Source of the DNA: Mycolicibacterium agri
GTDB taxonomy: Bacteria > Actinomycetota > Actinomycetes > Mycobacteriales > Mycobacteriaceae
DNA length: 64,000 nt
Assembly: GCF_002553505.1 (NCBI RefSeq)
Contig: NZ_PDCP01000001.1
Span: forward strand, 161,791 to 225,790
Direction: 5' to 3'
Part shown: positions 25,961 to 33,713 of the stretch, in pieces
How positions within the stretch are numbered: position 1 is the first letter of the stretch
Layout: the number at the start of each line of letters is the position of its first letter
The notes under the pieces: model-generated
What the model was told of the DNA's origin: nothing
The model's database searches: none
The model's input: only the letters and a program-made list of their open reading frames with translations
Program-made: the position numbers and the translations under genes

Positions 25961-26932
25961 GTGAGCCGCGTACTTGTCACGGGCGGCGTCGGAACCATCG
26001 GCACTGCCGTTGTTCGTAGGCTCCTGCGCGACAGCGCGTTCCAGGTCCGAGTATCGGATCAACGTGAGCCGCCGGAATGGATGCGCGAGACCTGCGAGAT
26101 CCACACCGGTGACCTTCGGTCGGTGGACGTAGCCCTGGCGGCGATAAACGGCTGTACCCATGTCATTCATCTCGCGGCGATAGTCGGCGGAATCGCCAAC
26201 TTCCACAAGCTTCCTCACACTCTGCTTGAGATGAATACCGGCCTCTACAATGGCGTCTTCCGTGCGGCCTTGCACGAGCGCGTGCAGCGGCTCGTTTACG
26301 TCTCGTCATCGATGGTGTTCGAACGGGCCACCGAGTACCCGACCACCGAAGAGCACATCTACGACTGCCCGATTCCGCGTTCCGCGTACGGTTTTTCGAA
26401 GCTGGCCGGCGAGATGTACTGCCGGGCGATTCATGGCGAACACGGCCTGCCGTACACGATCTGCAGGCCCTTCAACGCCTACGGTCCGGGTGAATTGCCG
26501 GACTTTGAACCGGGAATCGCGCACGCTGTGCCTGACCTCATTCGAAAGGCGTTGTCGGGACAGCGCCCACTGGAGATCTTCGGGTCGGGGGAGCAGACAC
26601 GCACGCTGACACATATCGACGACATTGCGGACGGCATCGTGACCGCGATGGCGCATCCCGCAGGCGAGAACGAAGACTTCAACATCTCGGCCCCGGAGGA
26701 GCGCTCGGTAGCGGAAATAGCGCAGATCATCTGGCAGGCATGCGGTTTGAACCCGGCCGACTTCGCTCTGGAACATCTACCGAGCTATGAGGTCGACGTC
26801 CAACGCCGGTGGCCGTCGGTCGAGAAGGCAAAGCGGTTGCTCGGGTGGGAGGCGCGCGTGGATCTACGCGAGGGAATAGCCGAGACGGTCGAATGGCTCC
26901 GTGCGCAAGAACTCTCTTCACGCAGCGGCTGA
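25961..26932 (+). CDS. NAD-dependent sugar epimerase (extended SDR, GDP-mannose 3,5-epimerase/GalE-like)
   Basis: The protein (323 aa from GTG 25961; GTG 25949 is an alternative) has an N-terminal Rossmann motif TGGVGTIG and HVIHLAAIVGGI. The catalytic YxxxK lies in SAYGFSKLAGEMY. A C-terminal LTHIDDIADGIV holds a nucleotide-sugar dehydratase/epimerase-like region. The IVGGIANFHKLPHTLLEMNTGLYNGV stretch recalls GDP-mannose 3,5-epimerase and GDP-fucose synthase. Placed next to a GDP-mannose-dehydrogenase-like gene, it could epimerise the uronate or its precursor. It converges with a Wzz-like gene across only 16 bp. The family is sure, the sugar is inferred. Confidence 0.84.
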   Translation: MSRVLVTGGVGTIGTAVVRRLLRDSAFQVRVSDQREPPEWMRETCEIHTGDLRSVDVALAAINGCTHVIHLAAIVGGIANFHKLPHTLLEMNTGLYNGVFRAALHERVQRLVYVSSSMVFERATEYPTTEEHIYDCPIPRSAYGFSKLAGEMYCRAIHGEHGLPYTICRPFNAYGPGELPDFEPGIAHAVPDLIRKALSGQRPLEIFGSGEQTRTLTHIDDIADGIVTAMAHPAGENEDFNISAPEERSVAEIAQIIWQACGLNPADFALEHLPSYEVDVQRRWPSVEKAKRLLGWEARVDLREGIAETVEWLRAQELSSRSG

Positions 26933-26948
26933 TTCGACGTCAGTGGCC

Positions 26949-27677
26949 CTAGCTGTGTTGAGTCGCCTCGACCGGTTCCTGGCAGAAGGCTTCCTCGTCG
27001 GATGGCGCCTCGTGCAGATCGTCAGCCGCTTCTTCTTCTCGGGGCGATGGCGCCTCCGCCTGGGCATCGGCAGGTACATCGCGTTGCCGCGCAGCCCGGA
27101 TCCACACTGCGACCGCTCCCAGTAGCAGGGCCGCGACTGCGGCAAGCACACCGAGAAGAACTGACGTCAACGGGTTCTCACGACCCTCGGCGGGGTCGCT
27201 GACGATCGTGGTGTGGACTTTCTGGGAATCTTCGCCGGTGGGCGTCTCGATCGAGTCGGCGTACTTGATGAACTCGCTGGCAAGCGTCTTGGCGATTTGT
27301 CTCGCTCGCTGGGGCGAATCATCGGTGACCTCGATGTCGATCAGAGGAGTCCTCGGGGGCACATTGGCGACATTGATCTTGCTCGCGAGTTGTTCGGGCG
27401 TCAGCGGCAATCCGAGCTTGTCGACGACACGTCGACTGACTACACCGCTGGTGATGAGCGGCATGTACGAAAGCACACGCCGCGTCCCGACCTCATCGTT
27501 CTGGTATGCAGCCGCTGTCGTCGAACCCTCGATGGACACCATCAGCCTGGTGGTGGAGGTGTACCTCTTCGGTGAGAGAAGTATCGCGGTGAATGCGAGC
27601 GCGAGAACCACGACCGCGACGACGAAGTATGTCCGCCAGTATCGCCGGGCTGCCATTGCGAATGCCTTCAGAGTCAA
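26949..27677 (-). CDS. Wzz-like polysaccharide copolymerase, copy 2
   Basis: The 242-aa protein has an N-terminal helix (YFVVAVVVLALAFTAILL) followed by SPKRYTSTTRLMV, the classic Wzz 'Y.a...l.V' turn. Its periplasm-side domain has the P-x2-P-like PPRTPLIDIEVTDDSPQRARQIAKTLASEF. A second helix (LTSVLLGVLAAVAALLLGAVAVW) precedes an acidic tail (AEAPSPREEEAADDLHEAPSDEE). TTG 27677 overlaps the previous stop (TTGA); ATG 27656 is the alternative. It has no kinase domain. It is the last gene of a run of six minus-strand genes and is coupled to Wzz copy 3, suggesting a heteromeric complex. Confidence 0.83.
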   Translation of the reverse strand: MTLKAFAMAARRYWRTYFVVAVVVLALAFTAILLSPKRYTSTTRLMVSIEGSTTAAAYQNDEVGTRRVLSYMPLITSGVVSRRVVDKLGLPLTPEQLASKINVANVPPRTPLIDIEVTDDSPQRARQIAKTLASEFIKYADSIETPTGEDSQKVHTTIVSDPAEGRENPLTSVLLGVLAAVAALLLGAVAVWIRAARQRDVPADAQAEAPSPREEEAADDLHEAPSDEEAFCQEPVEATQHS

Positions 27678-28348
27678 CTGTTCACCTTCCGCGCGTCGAG
27701 TTCTGGAATGCTGTCGGCGGCGCCGCTAAGCCGCCTGCCCGTCTCGAAAACGGACCGCAGAACGGCCGCGGCCGCGCCCAGAATCAGCCCGACCACCGCG
27801 ACGCTCACCAGGACGATGGCGACGGGCAAGCCCCACGCCACTTCGCGGACACCCCGGCTGGGTGTGTCGACCACGATGAGTTCAGCACGCGGGACGAGCG
27901 AACCGGGGACCGACTCGAGATCGTGCACCATCGCCCGGTATTCGGCCAGGAATACGGTGGCAATCTGCTGGGCTTCGGCGGCAGAAGGGCTGTCGACCGA
28001 GATGTGAATGAGCGCGGTGCCCGGTGGATTACTCGCCTTGATACGGCCGGCCAACGTACCCGCCTGCTCGTTGAGACCGAGATCCTTGATCACCCAGTCC
28101 GATACGGTCGAACTGGTCGCCAGCGCGGTGTAGGTCTTGGCCCGGCCCTGCGCATAGGTGTCGCCGCCGTCCACCACGCGGCTCACATCGCCTGGGGTCC
28201 GGACGAACACTGTGGCATCCGACCGGTACGTCGGCGGTTCGAGCATCAGCAGAACCAGCGTGAGGCCCAATGCGATCAAGACGCCCCACATCAGCCAGCG
28301 CCACCGCCGGAGAACGACGTGCAGGTATGAGGTCATTGCTGGATTCAC
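27674..28348 (-). CDS. Wzz-like polysaccharide copolymerase, copy 3
   Basis: The 224-aa protein has the same two-helix layout: N-terminal WLMWGVLIALGLTLVLLML, then PPTYRSDATVFVRTPG. A middle domain with SNPPGTALIHISVDSPSAAEAQQIATVFLAEY matches copy 2's IDIEVTDDSP stretch. The C-terminal helix is AWGLPVAIVLVSVAVVGLILGAAAAVL. GTG 28348 overlaps the stop of the SGNH gene (GTGA); ATG 28336 is an alternative. Its tandem position with copy 2, without a tyrosine kinase, suggests the two copolymerases work together or set different chain lengths. Confidence 0.82.
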   Translation of the reverse strand: MNPAMTSYLHVVLRRWRWLMWGVLIALGLTLVLLMLEPPTYRSDATVFVRTPGDVSRVVDGGDTYAQGRAKTYTALATSSTVSDWVIKDLGLNEQAGTLAGRIKASNPPGTALIHISVDSPSAAEAQQIATVFLAEYRAMVHDLESVPGSLVPRAELIVVDTPSRGVREVAWGLPVAIVLVSVAVVGLILGAAAAVLRSVFETGRRLSGAADSIPELDARKVNS

Positions 28349-29100
28349 AGCCGCGTCCCCATGTGCAGCGATCCGAGAGCATCTACAACTGCTTTCGTCA
28401 TGAGGTCTTCCCCTTCGCGGTTGAGATGTACTCCGTCGGCACCGAGTAGGACAGACGTGTCGGTGCCGATGAAGGTGCTGATGGGGTCGACGAAGGTCAC
28501 TCCATGTGCGGCCGGGTCAGACTTCAGCCTGGTTATGAACGCGTCGTCGAAGCCTAGGTTGTCCCGGGGATCGGCCATGAATCTCGGCCGCATGAAAACG
28601 ATCCGCGCATCAGGCCATGCACGCCGCACTTGGGAAAACGTCGACACCATGGTCTTGTACACGTCTTCGCGCGGGGCGAAGACGTCGTTGCGTCCGCCAT
28701 CGAGCACCACGACGTTCGGCGAATACTGTGTGGCCAGATGTGACACCCGTTCCTTGAACGAATGCGACTCGCCGATACCCGGATCACTCCATCTGTTTGC
28801 GGGTCCACCGCTGATGTATCCGGTGCCTCCTCTGGCGGAAAGAGCGCAGAGCCAGCCCAACTGGACGGCGGCCCTGCATCCGTAGGACATCTCCGCCGAG
28901 TGCTTGCCTGCCGTGTACGAGTCGCCGATGAAGAGAGCCAGCGATCGAGTGGCGGTGTTGGCTTGCCTCTGGACAGTGGCGGCGGGCGCTGTCTCGGCCG
29001 ACACCAACGCGCCTGCCGAACGCGAAAGGGTCGCCGCTCCGATAGCAATCGCAATCGCGAGCGCTATCGCAGCAATGTCGAACAACCGCGTGCGATTCAT
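28345..29100 (-). CDS. Membrane-anchored SGNH/GDSL hydrolase, apparently catalytic
   Basis: ATG 29100 overlaps the upstream stop (ATGA) and gives 251 aa. A hydrophobic N-terminal helix (IAAIALAIAIAIGAATL) looks like an uncleaved anchor or signal peptide. The catalytic blocks are intact: FIGDSYTAG with Ser61, GGTGYISGG for the oxyanion Gly, and LDGGRNDVF with the block III Asn. DGVHLN holds Asp222 and His225. SGNH hydrolases in glycan loci add or remove acyl groups from sugars on the outer face. It sits between a non-catalytic relative and Wzz copies 2 and 3, which hints at editing of acyl marks during export. Substrate unknown. Confidence 0.83.
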   Translation of the reverse strand: MNRTRLFDIAAIALAIAIAIGAATLSRSAGALVSAETAPAATVQRQANTATRSLALFIGDSYTAGKHSAEMSYGCRAAVQLGWLCALSARGGTGYISGGPANRWSDPGIGESHSFKERVSHLATQYSPNVVVLDGGRNDVFAPREDVYKTMVSTFSQVRRAWPDARIVFMRPRFMADPRDNLGFDDAFITRLKSDPAAHGVTFVDPISTFIGTDTSVLLGADGVHLNREGEDLMTKAVVDALGSLHMGTRL

Positions 29101-29750
29101 CGCAGCACCGCCGTTCGAATCCACTCCGCGATCTTGCCGGCGATCACCGATTGTCCCGCATCGCTTGGCCCGCTGAGATCGGGGTGCATCAACTCCTTGC
29201 TGAGCAGCGGCGGATCGATGGCGTCGAAGAATGGCACGTTGGCCTCTTCGGCTACCTTGCGTACCGCGTCGTTGACGCGCCAGATCGAATCGGGAACCGG
29301 TGTCGCGTACCAGATCGGACCGACGATGGCGACCTGCTGACCGCCACGGATGATCTTGTTGAGCGCTTCGACCGCCCCGACCGTGACACTCTCCGTCTCC
29401 CCTAGAGAAGCGTCAGCCGTGCCGGTAACCAGCAGAATGACATTCGGATGCCCTGCCTGCGCGCGGTCTACCTGATAGTCGAAAGACTGAGCGCCCGTCC
29501 CGTCGGAGCCGAAGCCGGCTTCGGGAAGGGCGCAATTGAATACCGACCATCCCGTCCTCGCCGCCATCAGTGTTGGCCAGACCTGCCGGTTGTTGATTCC
29601 AGCGGTGTTCTGATCGCCGACGACGGCGATGGTCAGCGGCGCTGGCTGCGGGGGCGCTGCGGCGCCCACAATTGTTGACGCCCAGACCAATTGGCCACCG
29701 AGCAGGAGCGCTGCAAGGACCTGAACAATCGTTCGATTCGGTCTGATCAT
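29097..29750 (-). CDS. SGNH-fold protein with lost catalytic residues (probable pseudoenzyme)
   Basis: ATG 29750 overlaps the GT4 stop (ATGA) and gives 217 aa with an N-terminal helix (IVQVLAALLLGGQLVW), likely a signal or anchor. The fold follows SGNH: AVVGDQNTAG at block I, VILLVTGTADASLG at block III and DLSGPSDAGQSVIA at block V. The key residues differ. The nucleophile Ser is Gln47 (GDQ), the Asn of block III is absent (TAD), and the block V His is Gly194 (DxxG). It should not hydrolyse esters by the usual mechanism. It probably binds glycan or partners the catalytic SGNH protein immediately downstream. Confidence 0.75.
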   Translation of the reverse strand: MIRPNRTIVQVLAALLLGGQLVWASTIVGAAAPPQPAPLTIAVVGDQNTAGINNRQVWPTLMAARTGWSVFNCALPEAGFGSDGTGAQSFDYQVDRAQAGHPNVILLVTGTADASLGETESVTVGAVEALNKIIRGGQQVAIVGPIWYATPVPDSIWRVNDAVRKVAEEANVPFFDAIDPPLLSKELMHPDLSGPSDAGQSVIAGKIAEWIRTAVLR

Positions 29751-30862
29751 CGGAGACTCTCCGCGACGTGGGAATAGGTGTCGAGCAGGCGATCGCCGAC
29801 CGCCTCCATGCCGTAGTCGGCGCGCACCGTTCGCCTGCCCCGCTCGCCCATCGACTGCGCCATGTCGCTGTCGCCGAGAATCGCATCCACCGCCGCGGCC
29901 AACGCGGGCACCGCAGGGTCGGTGACGATACCGCATCCCGACCGCTCGACCAGGGGCGCAAGTCCGCAGTCATTGGTGACGACGACGGGCAGGCCCACCG
30001 ACATCGCCTCCAATACCGACATCGGGAGTGGTTCGCGAACCGAAGGGAGTACATAAACCCGCGCTGACGCCATTCGCGCCGGGATCGCGTCGGGAGTCAG
30101 CCCTCCCTCCCAAGTGATGCGGGGATCCCCACCGACAGCCGCCATCACGGCGGGGCCCTCGCCCTCGTCGTGGCCGACGAGCGCGAATCGCGCATCGACG
30201 CCCGCGTCGAGCAGCGTCCTGGCCATCTCCACAAACGCAACCGGACGCTTCCGTGGATGCATCCGTGCCGCGAACAGAACCTCCGGCCGGCCGGTTGCGT
30301 TGGCGGCAGCGGGATAGCGCGGTACCCCGTTGCCCAACTCGACAAGCGCAAGCCCGGGGCCTACGACGTCGAAGAGGTGTTTTCGCTCTTCCGCGCTGAG
30401 GTAGAAGACTGCCTGCGCGTCGCGGATAACCTTGCGAGTGCAGTACCTGTCCAGCGGCCGGGCCAGAGGATGTTTGGACGGCCCGACCATCCCGTGGGTT
30501 TGAACGACATAGGGCATGTGGCGTCGGCGTGCGGCCACTGCCACCGGAAGAACGACGAGGTCGCGACCCAGGTGGATGTGGGTCACGTCGAAGCCGGCCC
30601 AGTTGTCCCGCAACCATTTTCGGAGGCCGGGAGCGGCCACGCCCGAGAAGCCGGATCGGGGCAGAAGGGTCCTCGCGGTGAAGAGCTTGACGGTTACGCC
30701 GTCCAGCTCGGTGGGCAGTTGCTCGTAGCCACGGCCGGCACCGATGATGGTCACGTCGTGTCCACGGCCGACCAACTCAGCGCTCTGGTTCAGCGCCACC
30801 CGCGCCGGACCGCCGAATTCGCCGTCCGGGCTGAGCAGTGTCACCACCTGCAGGATGCGCAT
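29747..30862 (-). CDS. GT4-family glycosyltransferase
   Basis: This 371-aa GT-B enzyme starts MRILQVVTLLSPDGEFGGPARVALN, including the typical GG-P acceptor loop. The donor domain has VLFAARMHPRKRPVAFVEMA, FALVGHDEGEGP and WEGGLTPDAIPARMASARVYVLPSVREPLPMSVLEAMSVGLPVVVTN-like text; the E-x7-E pair (REPL...LEAM) is intact. It follows the acetyltransferase gene by 4 bp and overlaps the SGNH-fold gene by ATGA. It likely uses a nucleotide-hexose to extend the lipid-linked repeat. Acceptor unknown. Confidence 0.86.
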   Translation of the reverse strand: MRILQVVTLLSPDGEFGGPARVALNQSAELVGRGHDVTIIGAGRGYEQLPTELDGVTVKLFTARTLLPRSGFSGVAAPGLRKWLRDNWAGFDVTHIHLGRDLVVLPVAVAARRRHMPYVVQTHGMVGPSKHPLARPLDRYCTRKVIRDAQAVFYLSAEERKHLFDVVGPGLALVELGNGVPRYPAAANATGRPEVLFAARMHPRKRPVAFVEMARTLLDAGVDARFALVGHDEGEGPAVMAAVGGDPRITWEGGLTPDAIPARMASARVYVLPSVREPLPMSVLEAMSVGLPVVVTNDCGLAPLVERSGCGIVTDPAVPALAAAVDAILGDSDMAQSMGERGRRTVRADYGMEAVGDRLLDTYSHVAESLR

Positions 30863-30866
30863 GTCG

Positions 30867-31415
30867 TCACAACCTGCTGACGACGGGTTGGGCGGGCTGC
30901 ACGAGCGAATCCGGCGGAACGTCGCACGAGATCAACGAGGTGGCCCCGATCACCGAGTTGGCGCCGATGGTGACACCGCGCAGGACCGTGGCGCGGGCGC
31001 AGACCCATGCGCCGTCCTCGACGACGATCGGCCCGTTGTCGAACTCGAACGTCTCGGATCGGCGATCGTGGCTGCCGGTGCACAACAACGCGTACTGCGA
31101 AACGCAGACGTCCGAGCCGATGACGATGTCATCCAGGTTGTACAGCTCGGCGCCGGTCCCGATCCAGGAGTTGTCTCCGATCGCCAGCTTCCACGGCCAC
31201 TGGACGGAGACGCGATGCCTGATGAGTACGCCCTTACCAATTTGCGCTCCGAAGAGCCTCAGGATCGCGCAGCGTAGCCGGGCGGGACACCACACCTGGG
31301 TGAAGATCAGCGTCGACACCGCCACCCACAGCACCTGCATGGCGAACCCGCGGCCCTTGTCATAAGGCCGGCCGCGCCGTGCCGCCAGCGATCTCGTCGC
31401 CATCGATACCGCCAC
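30867..31415 (-). CDS. WcaF-like hexapeptide-repeat acetyltransferase
   Basis: GTG 31415 is preferred because GGAGG lies 5 nt upstream and the resulting 182 aa match WcaF-family length; ATG 31454 is further upstream without a ribosome site. The N-terminal part has VLWVAVSTLIFTQVW and PARLRCAILRLFGAQIGKG, followed by left-handed beta-helix hexapeptide repeats (AIGDNSWIGTGAELYNLDDIVIGSDVCVSQ). SHDRRSETFEFDNGPIVVEDGAWV has the loop His typical of WcaF/NodL. The enzyme probably O-acetylates a sugar using acetyl-CoA. It heads the minus-strand run down to Wzz copy 2. Confidence 0.82.
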   Translation of the reverse strand: MAVSMATRSLAARRGRPYDKGRGFAMQVLWVAVSTLIFTQVWCPARLRCAILRLFGAQIGKGVLIRHRVSVQWPWKLAIGDNSWIGTGAELYNLDDIVIGSDVCVSQYALLCTGSHDRRSETFEFDNGPIVVEDGAWVCARATVLRGVTIGANSVIGATSLISCDVPPDSLVQPAQPVVSRL

Positions 31416-31539
31416 CCGCACCTCCGCTAGCAAAGATTTTTCACAGGATATCATCGAAAATACGAGTGTATTCTACTCAGAACTGAATTAACAGCTATCG
31501 TTCAAGTATGGCGAACGCCCGTCGACTGGGGGTGGTGTC
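31416..31539. promoter_or_regulatory. Divergent promoter region, AT-rich
   Basis: About 125 bp separate the acetyltransferase (minus) from the second Wzy-like gene (plus). The stretch 31430-31510 is markedly A/T-rich for this genome and should hold promoters for both directions. CTAGCAAAGATTTTT near 31427-31441 resembles other A/T-rich sites at 24185 and 51205. Confidence 0.4.
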
Positions 31540-32808
31540 GTGGTAGCAACGGGTTCAGCGCCCGCCGGCGCGCTGCCGGAGCGGCGTCACCTGCGCAGGC
31601 TGATTGGCGGCCATGCGGCGCTGTTCGCGATCGGTGCGACATCGTTCGTGCAGATTGCCAACGTCACCGTGACCTCCGTGTCAGTGGTTTGCCTACTGCT
31701 CGTACCGGGCTGGCTGATGATGACCCACCGGGGGGCCGATCTACTGCCACTCGTGCTTGCCGCCCTGGGCTGGATCTCGTTCCTCGCGTCGTGCCTTGTG
31801 AACCACTCCAGCGTGCTGTGGCCGAACGCGGTCGCGCCGGCGGCCTTCGGGTTGTATCTGATGGGGCTGACGGTGCTCACCGGACGGAGGGTGGACGCAA
31901 TCGCGACCATGATGGCCGGCCTTGCCGTCGGCACCGTCGCCTTCTTCCTGACGCAGGGCATCAAACTCACCCATACGGGGAGCTTCCTCGATATGTGGAA
32001 GTACGGAATCGCCTCTGCTGTAACGGTTCTCATCCTGTATGCCCTGACCGCGGCGCGGGCACCCGCTTGGTTGTCGCCGTCCGCGCTGGCGGTGCTCGGG
32101 CTGGCGAGCCTTGGATTGAACTACCGCTCACACGCGCTGGTGTGCGTGCTCGCATCGGCCCTGCTGTTCATCAACCTGGCGCTCGGTTCCCGGATACGGC
32201 GCCGGTGGCAATTCGCGGGGTTGATCGGGGTCGGGCTGGCCTTCGCGTATGTGATGCCCATCGCAGCGAGAACCGGCCTGTTCGGGTCGGCGCTGCAGCG
32301 CAAGACACTCCAGCAGGACGCGGTGGATGTGCCGCTGCTGCTCGCCGGCAGAAGTGAACCGCCGATGACGTTCACCGCCATTTCCCAGCGCCCGCTTCTC
32401 GGATGGGGAAACGCGATGAACTTCACCCAGGACATGTACACCCAGGCTGAACATCTCGCCATCCGAATGGGTTTCAGCCCTGAGTTCCCGTTCGACGCCA
32501 TATGGCGAATCCCACCGTCCGACTACTCCGCCACGCATTCGATTCTTCTTGGCGCATGGGCGGAGGGGGGTGTCCTGGCTGTTCTTCTACCCGCCTGGCT
32601 GCTTGTCGCGTGCCTCGGGATCATCTGCAACTTCACGAGGCTCGAACGGTGGGCGCCCCTCGGCGCGACGGTGGCTCTGCAAGGACTATGGGACCTGCTG
32701 TACGGCCCGTGGCAGTACAACATGATTCCTACCTTTGCGTGCATTGCACTGTTCTTCTCGGCCATACACTTTCGTGCACACGATCCCGGGTCGCTGATCG
32801 AGCCATGA
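31540..32808 (+). CDS. O-antigen polymerase-like membrane protein (Wzy), copy 2
   Basis: The 422-aa protein has about 10-11 hydrophobic segments and a large loop between residues about 230-330. The loop ends with ISQRPLLGWGNAM, the P-L-L-G-x-G motif of Wzy_C proteins, followed by DYSATHSILLGAWAEGG. It fits an O-antigen polymerase or ligase. It differs strongly from copy 1 at 21785, so the two are not recent duplicates. GTG 31540 begins the plus-strand trio Wzy-GT2-Wzx, each overlapping by ATGA, which implies one polymer unit. Confidence 0.8.
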   Translation: MVATGSAPAGALPERRHLRRLIGGHAALFAIGATSFVQIANVTVTSVSVVCLLLVPGWLMMTHRGADLLPLVLAALGWISFLASCLVNHSSVLWPNAVAPAAFGLYLMGLTVLTGRRVDAIATMMAGLAVGTVAFFLTQGIKLTHTGSFLDMWKYGIASAVTVLILYALTAARAPAWLSPSALAVLGLASLGLNYRSHALVCVLASALLFINLALGSRIRRRWQFAGLIGVGLAFAYVMPIAARTGLFGSALQRKTLQQDAVDVPLLLAGRSEPPMTFTAISQRPLLGWGNAMNFTQDMYTQAEHLAIRMGFSPEFPFDAIWRIPPSDYSATHSILLGAWAEGGVLAVLLPAWLLVACLGIICNFTRLERWAPLGATVALQGLWDLLYGPWQYNMIPTFACIALFFSAIHFRAHDPGSLIEP

Positions 32809-33713
32809 TGAAGTCGAGCGTGACTGCGGTGATCGCCACGATGGGGCGGCCATCACTCATGCAAGCCGTGCAGTCGATTCTCGATCAAACCCACCCGGTC
32901 AAAGAGATCATGGTGGTCGCGGGCACGGACGCGCGGATCCGCGTTCCCGCCGATGACCGAATACGCGTGCTGCGAAATGACGATGCCGGCGGACCCGCTC
33001 ACAGTAGACAGTTGGGCATCGAGGCCGCGAGCGGATCGGTGATCGCACTTCTCGATGACGACGACGTCTGGTCTCCTACCAAGATCGCGCGCCAACTCGC
33101 GGCCGCCGACGCGCTCGACACCGACCACTGGGTCGTGTCGTCGAGAATGCTGGTGCAGGGCCCCGGCAGCAGGCGAAGGATGTGGCCCCGGCGACTCATC
33201 GAACCGGGGGAGTCGGTGGCGGAGTATCTATTCCGTTTCGACGGTTTGAGCGTCGGTAATGCCAATCTGCAGACATCGACGCTGTGCTTTCCCACCGCGC
33301 TCGCCCGTTGTGTGCGCTGGGGCGAGATCGACGACGAACCGCACGACGAGCCCAGCTGGCTGATCCGCGCTCAGCGCACCATCCCCACCCTTCATGTGGT
33401 TCAACTTCCCGACGCGCTAAGCGTGTACAACATCACCGGGCCGTCCGCATCACGCCAGAGCATCGACCGCACCGACACCTACATCAGCTGGGGATTGCAG
33501 CATCTGGGCATGGAGTCGCCGCGAATCCTCGGTGACTACCTGTGCACAAGCCCGGTCAGCGCGGCGGTGTCGGCGCGTTCGTTGACCGGTGTGCGGCGGG
33601 CAGTTTCGTCGGCGGTGCGACACGGCGCACCGGGTCCGTTTGCGATGACGTACGCGGCACTCAATGCGCTCAGGATCGTCTTGCGCACCGCGGACTGGGC
33701 AATCCGGCGATGA
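32805..33713 (+). CDS. GT2-family glycosyltransferase
   Basis: The 302-aa GT-A enzyme opens MMKSSVTAVIATMGRPSLMQAVQSILDQ, with the metal-binding LLDDDDVW motif about residue 85 and EPHDEPSWLIRA later as the acceptor-side base region. ATG 32805 overlaps the Wzy stop (ATGA). The next ATG at 32808 is a near alternative. Its own stop overlaps the Wzx start (ATGA at 33710). Being nested between polymerase and flippase suggests it adds a defining sugar of the second repeat unit. Confidence 0.85.
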   Translation: MMKSSVTAVIATMGRPSLMQAVQSILDQTHPVKEIMVVAGTDARIRVPADDRIRVLRNDDAGGPAHSRQLGIEAASGSVIALLDDDDVWSPTKIARQLAAADALDTDHWVVSSRMLVQGPGSRRRMWPRRLIEPGESVAEYLFRFDGLSVGNANLQTSTLCFPTALARCVRWGEIDDEPHDEPSWLIRAQRTIPTLHVVQLPDALSVYNITGPSASRQSIDRTDTYISWGLQHLGMESPRILGDYLCTSPVSAAVSARSLTGVRRAVSSAVRHGAPGPFAMTYAALNALRIVLRTADWAIRR

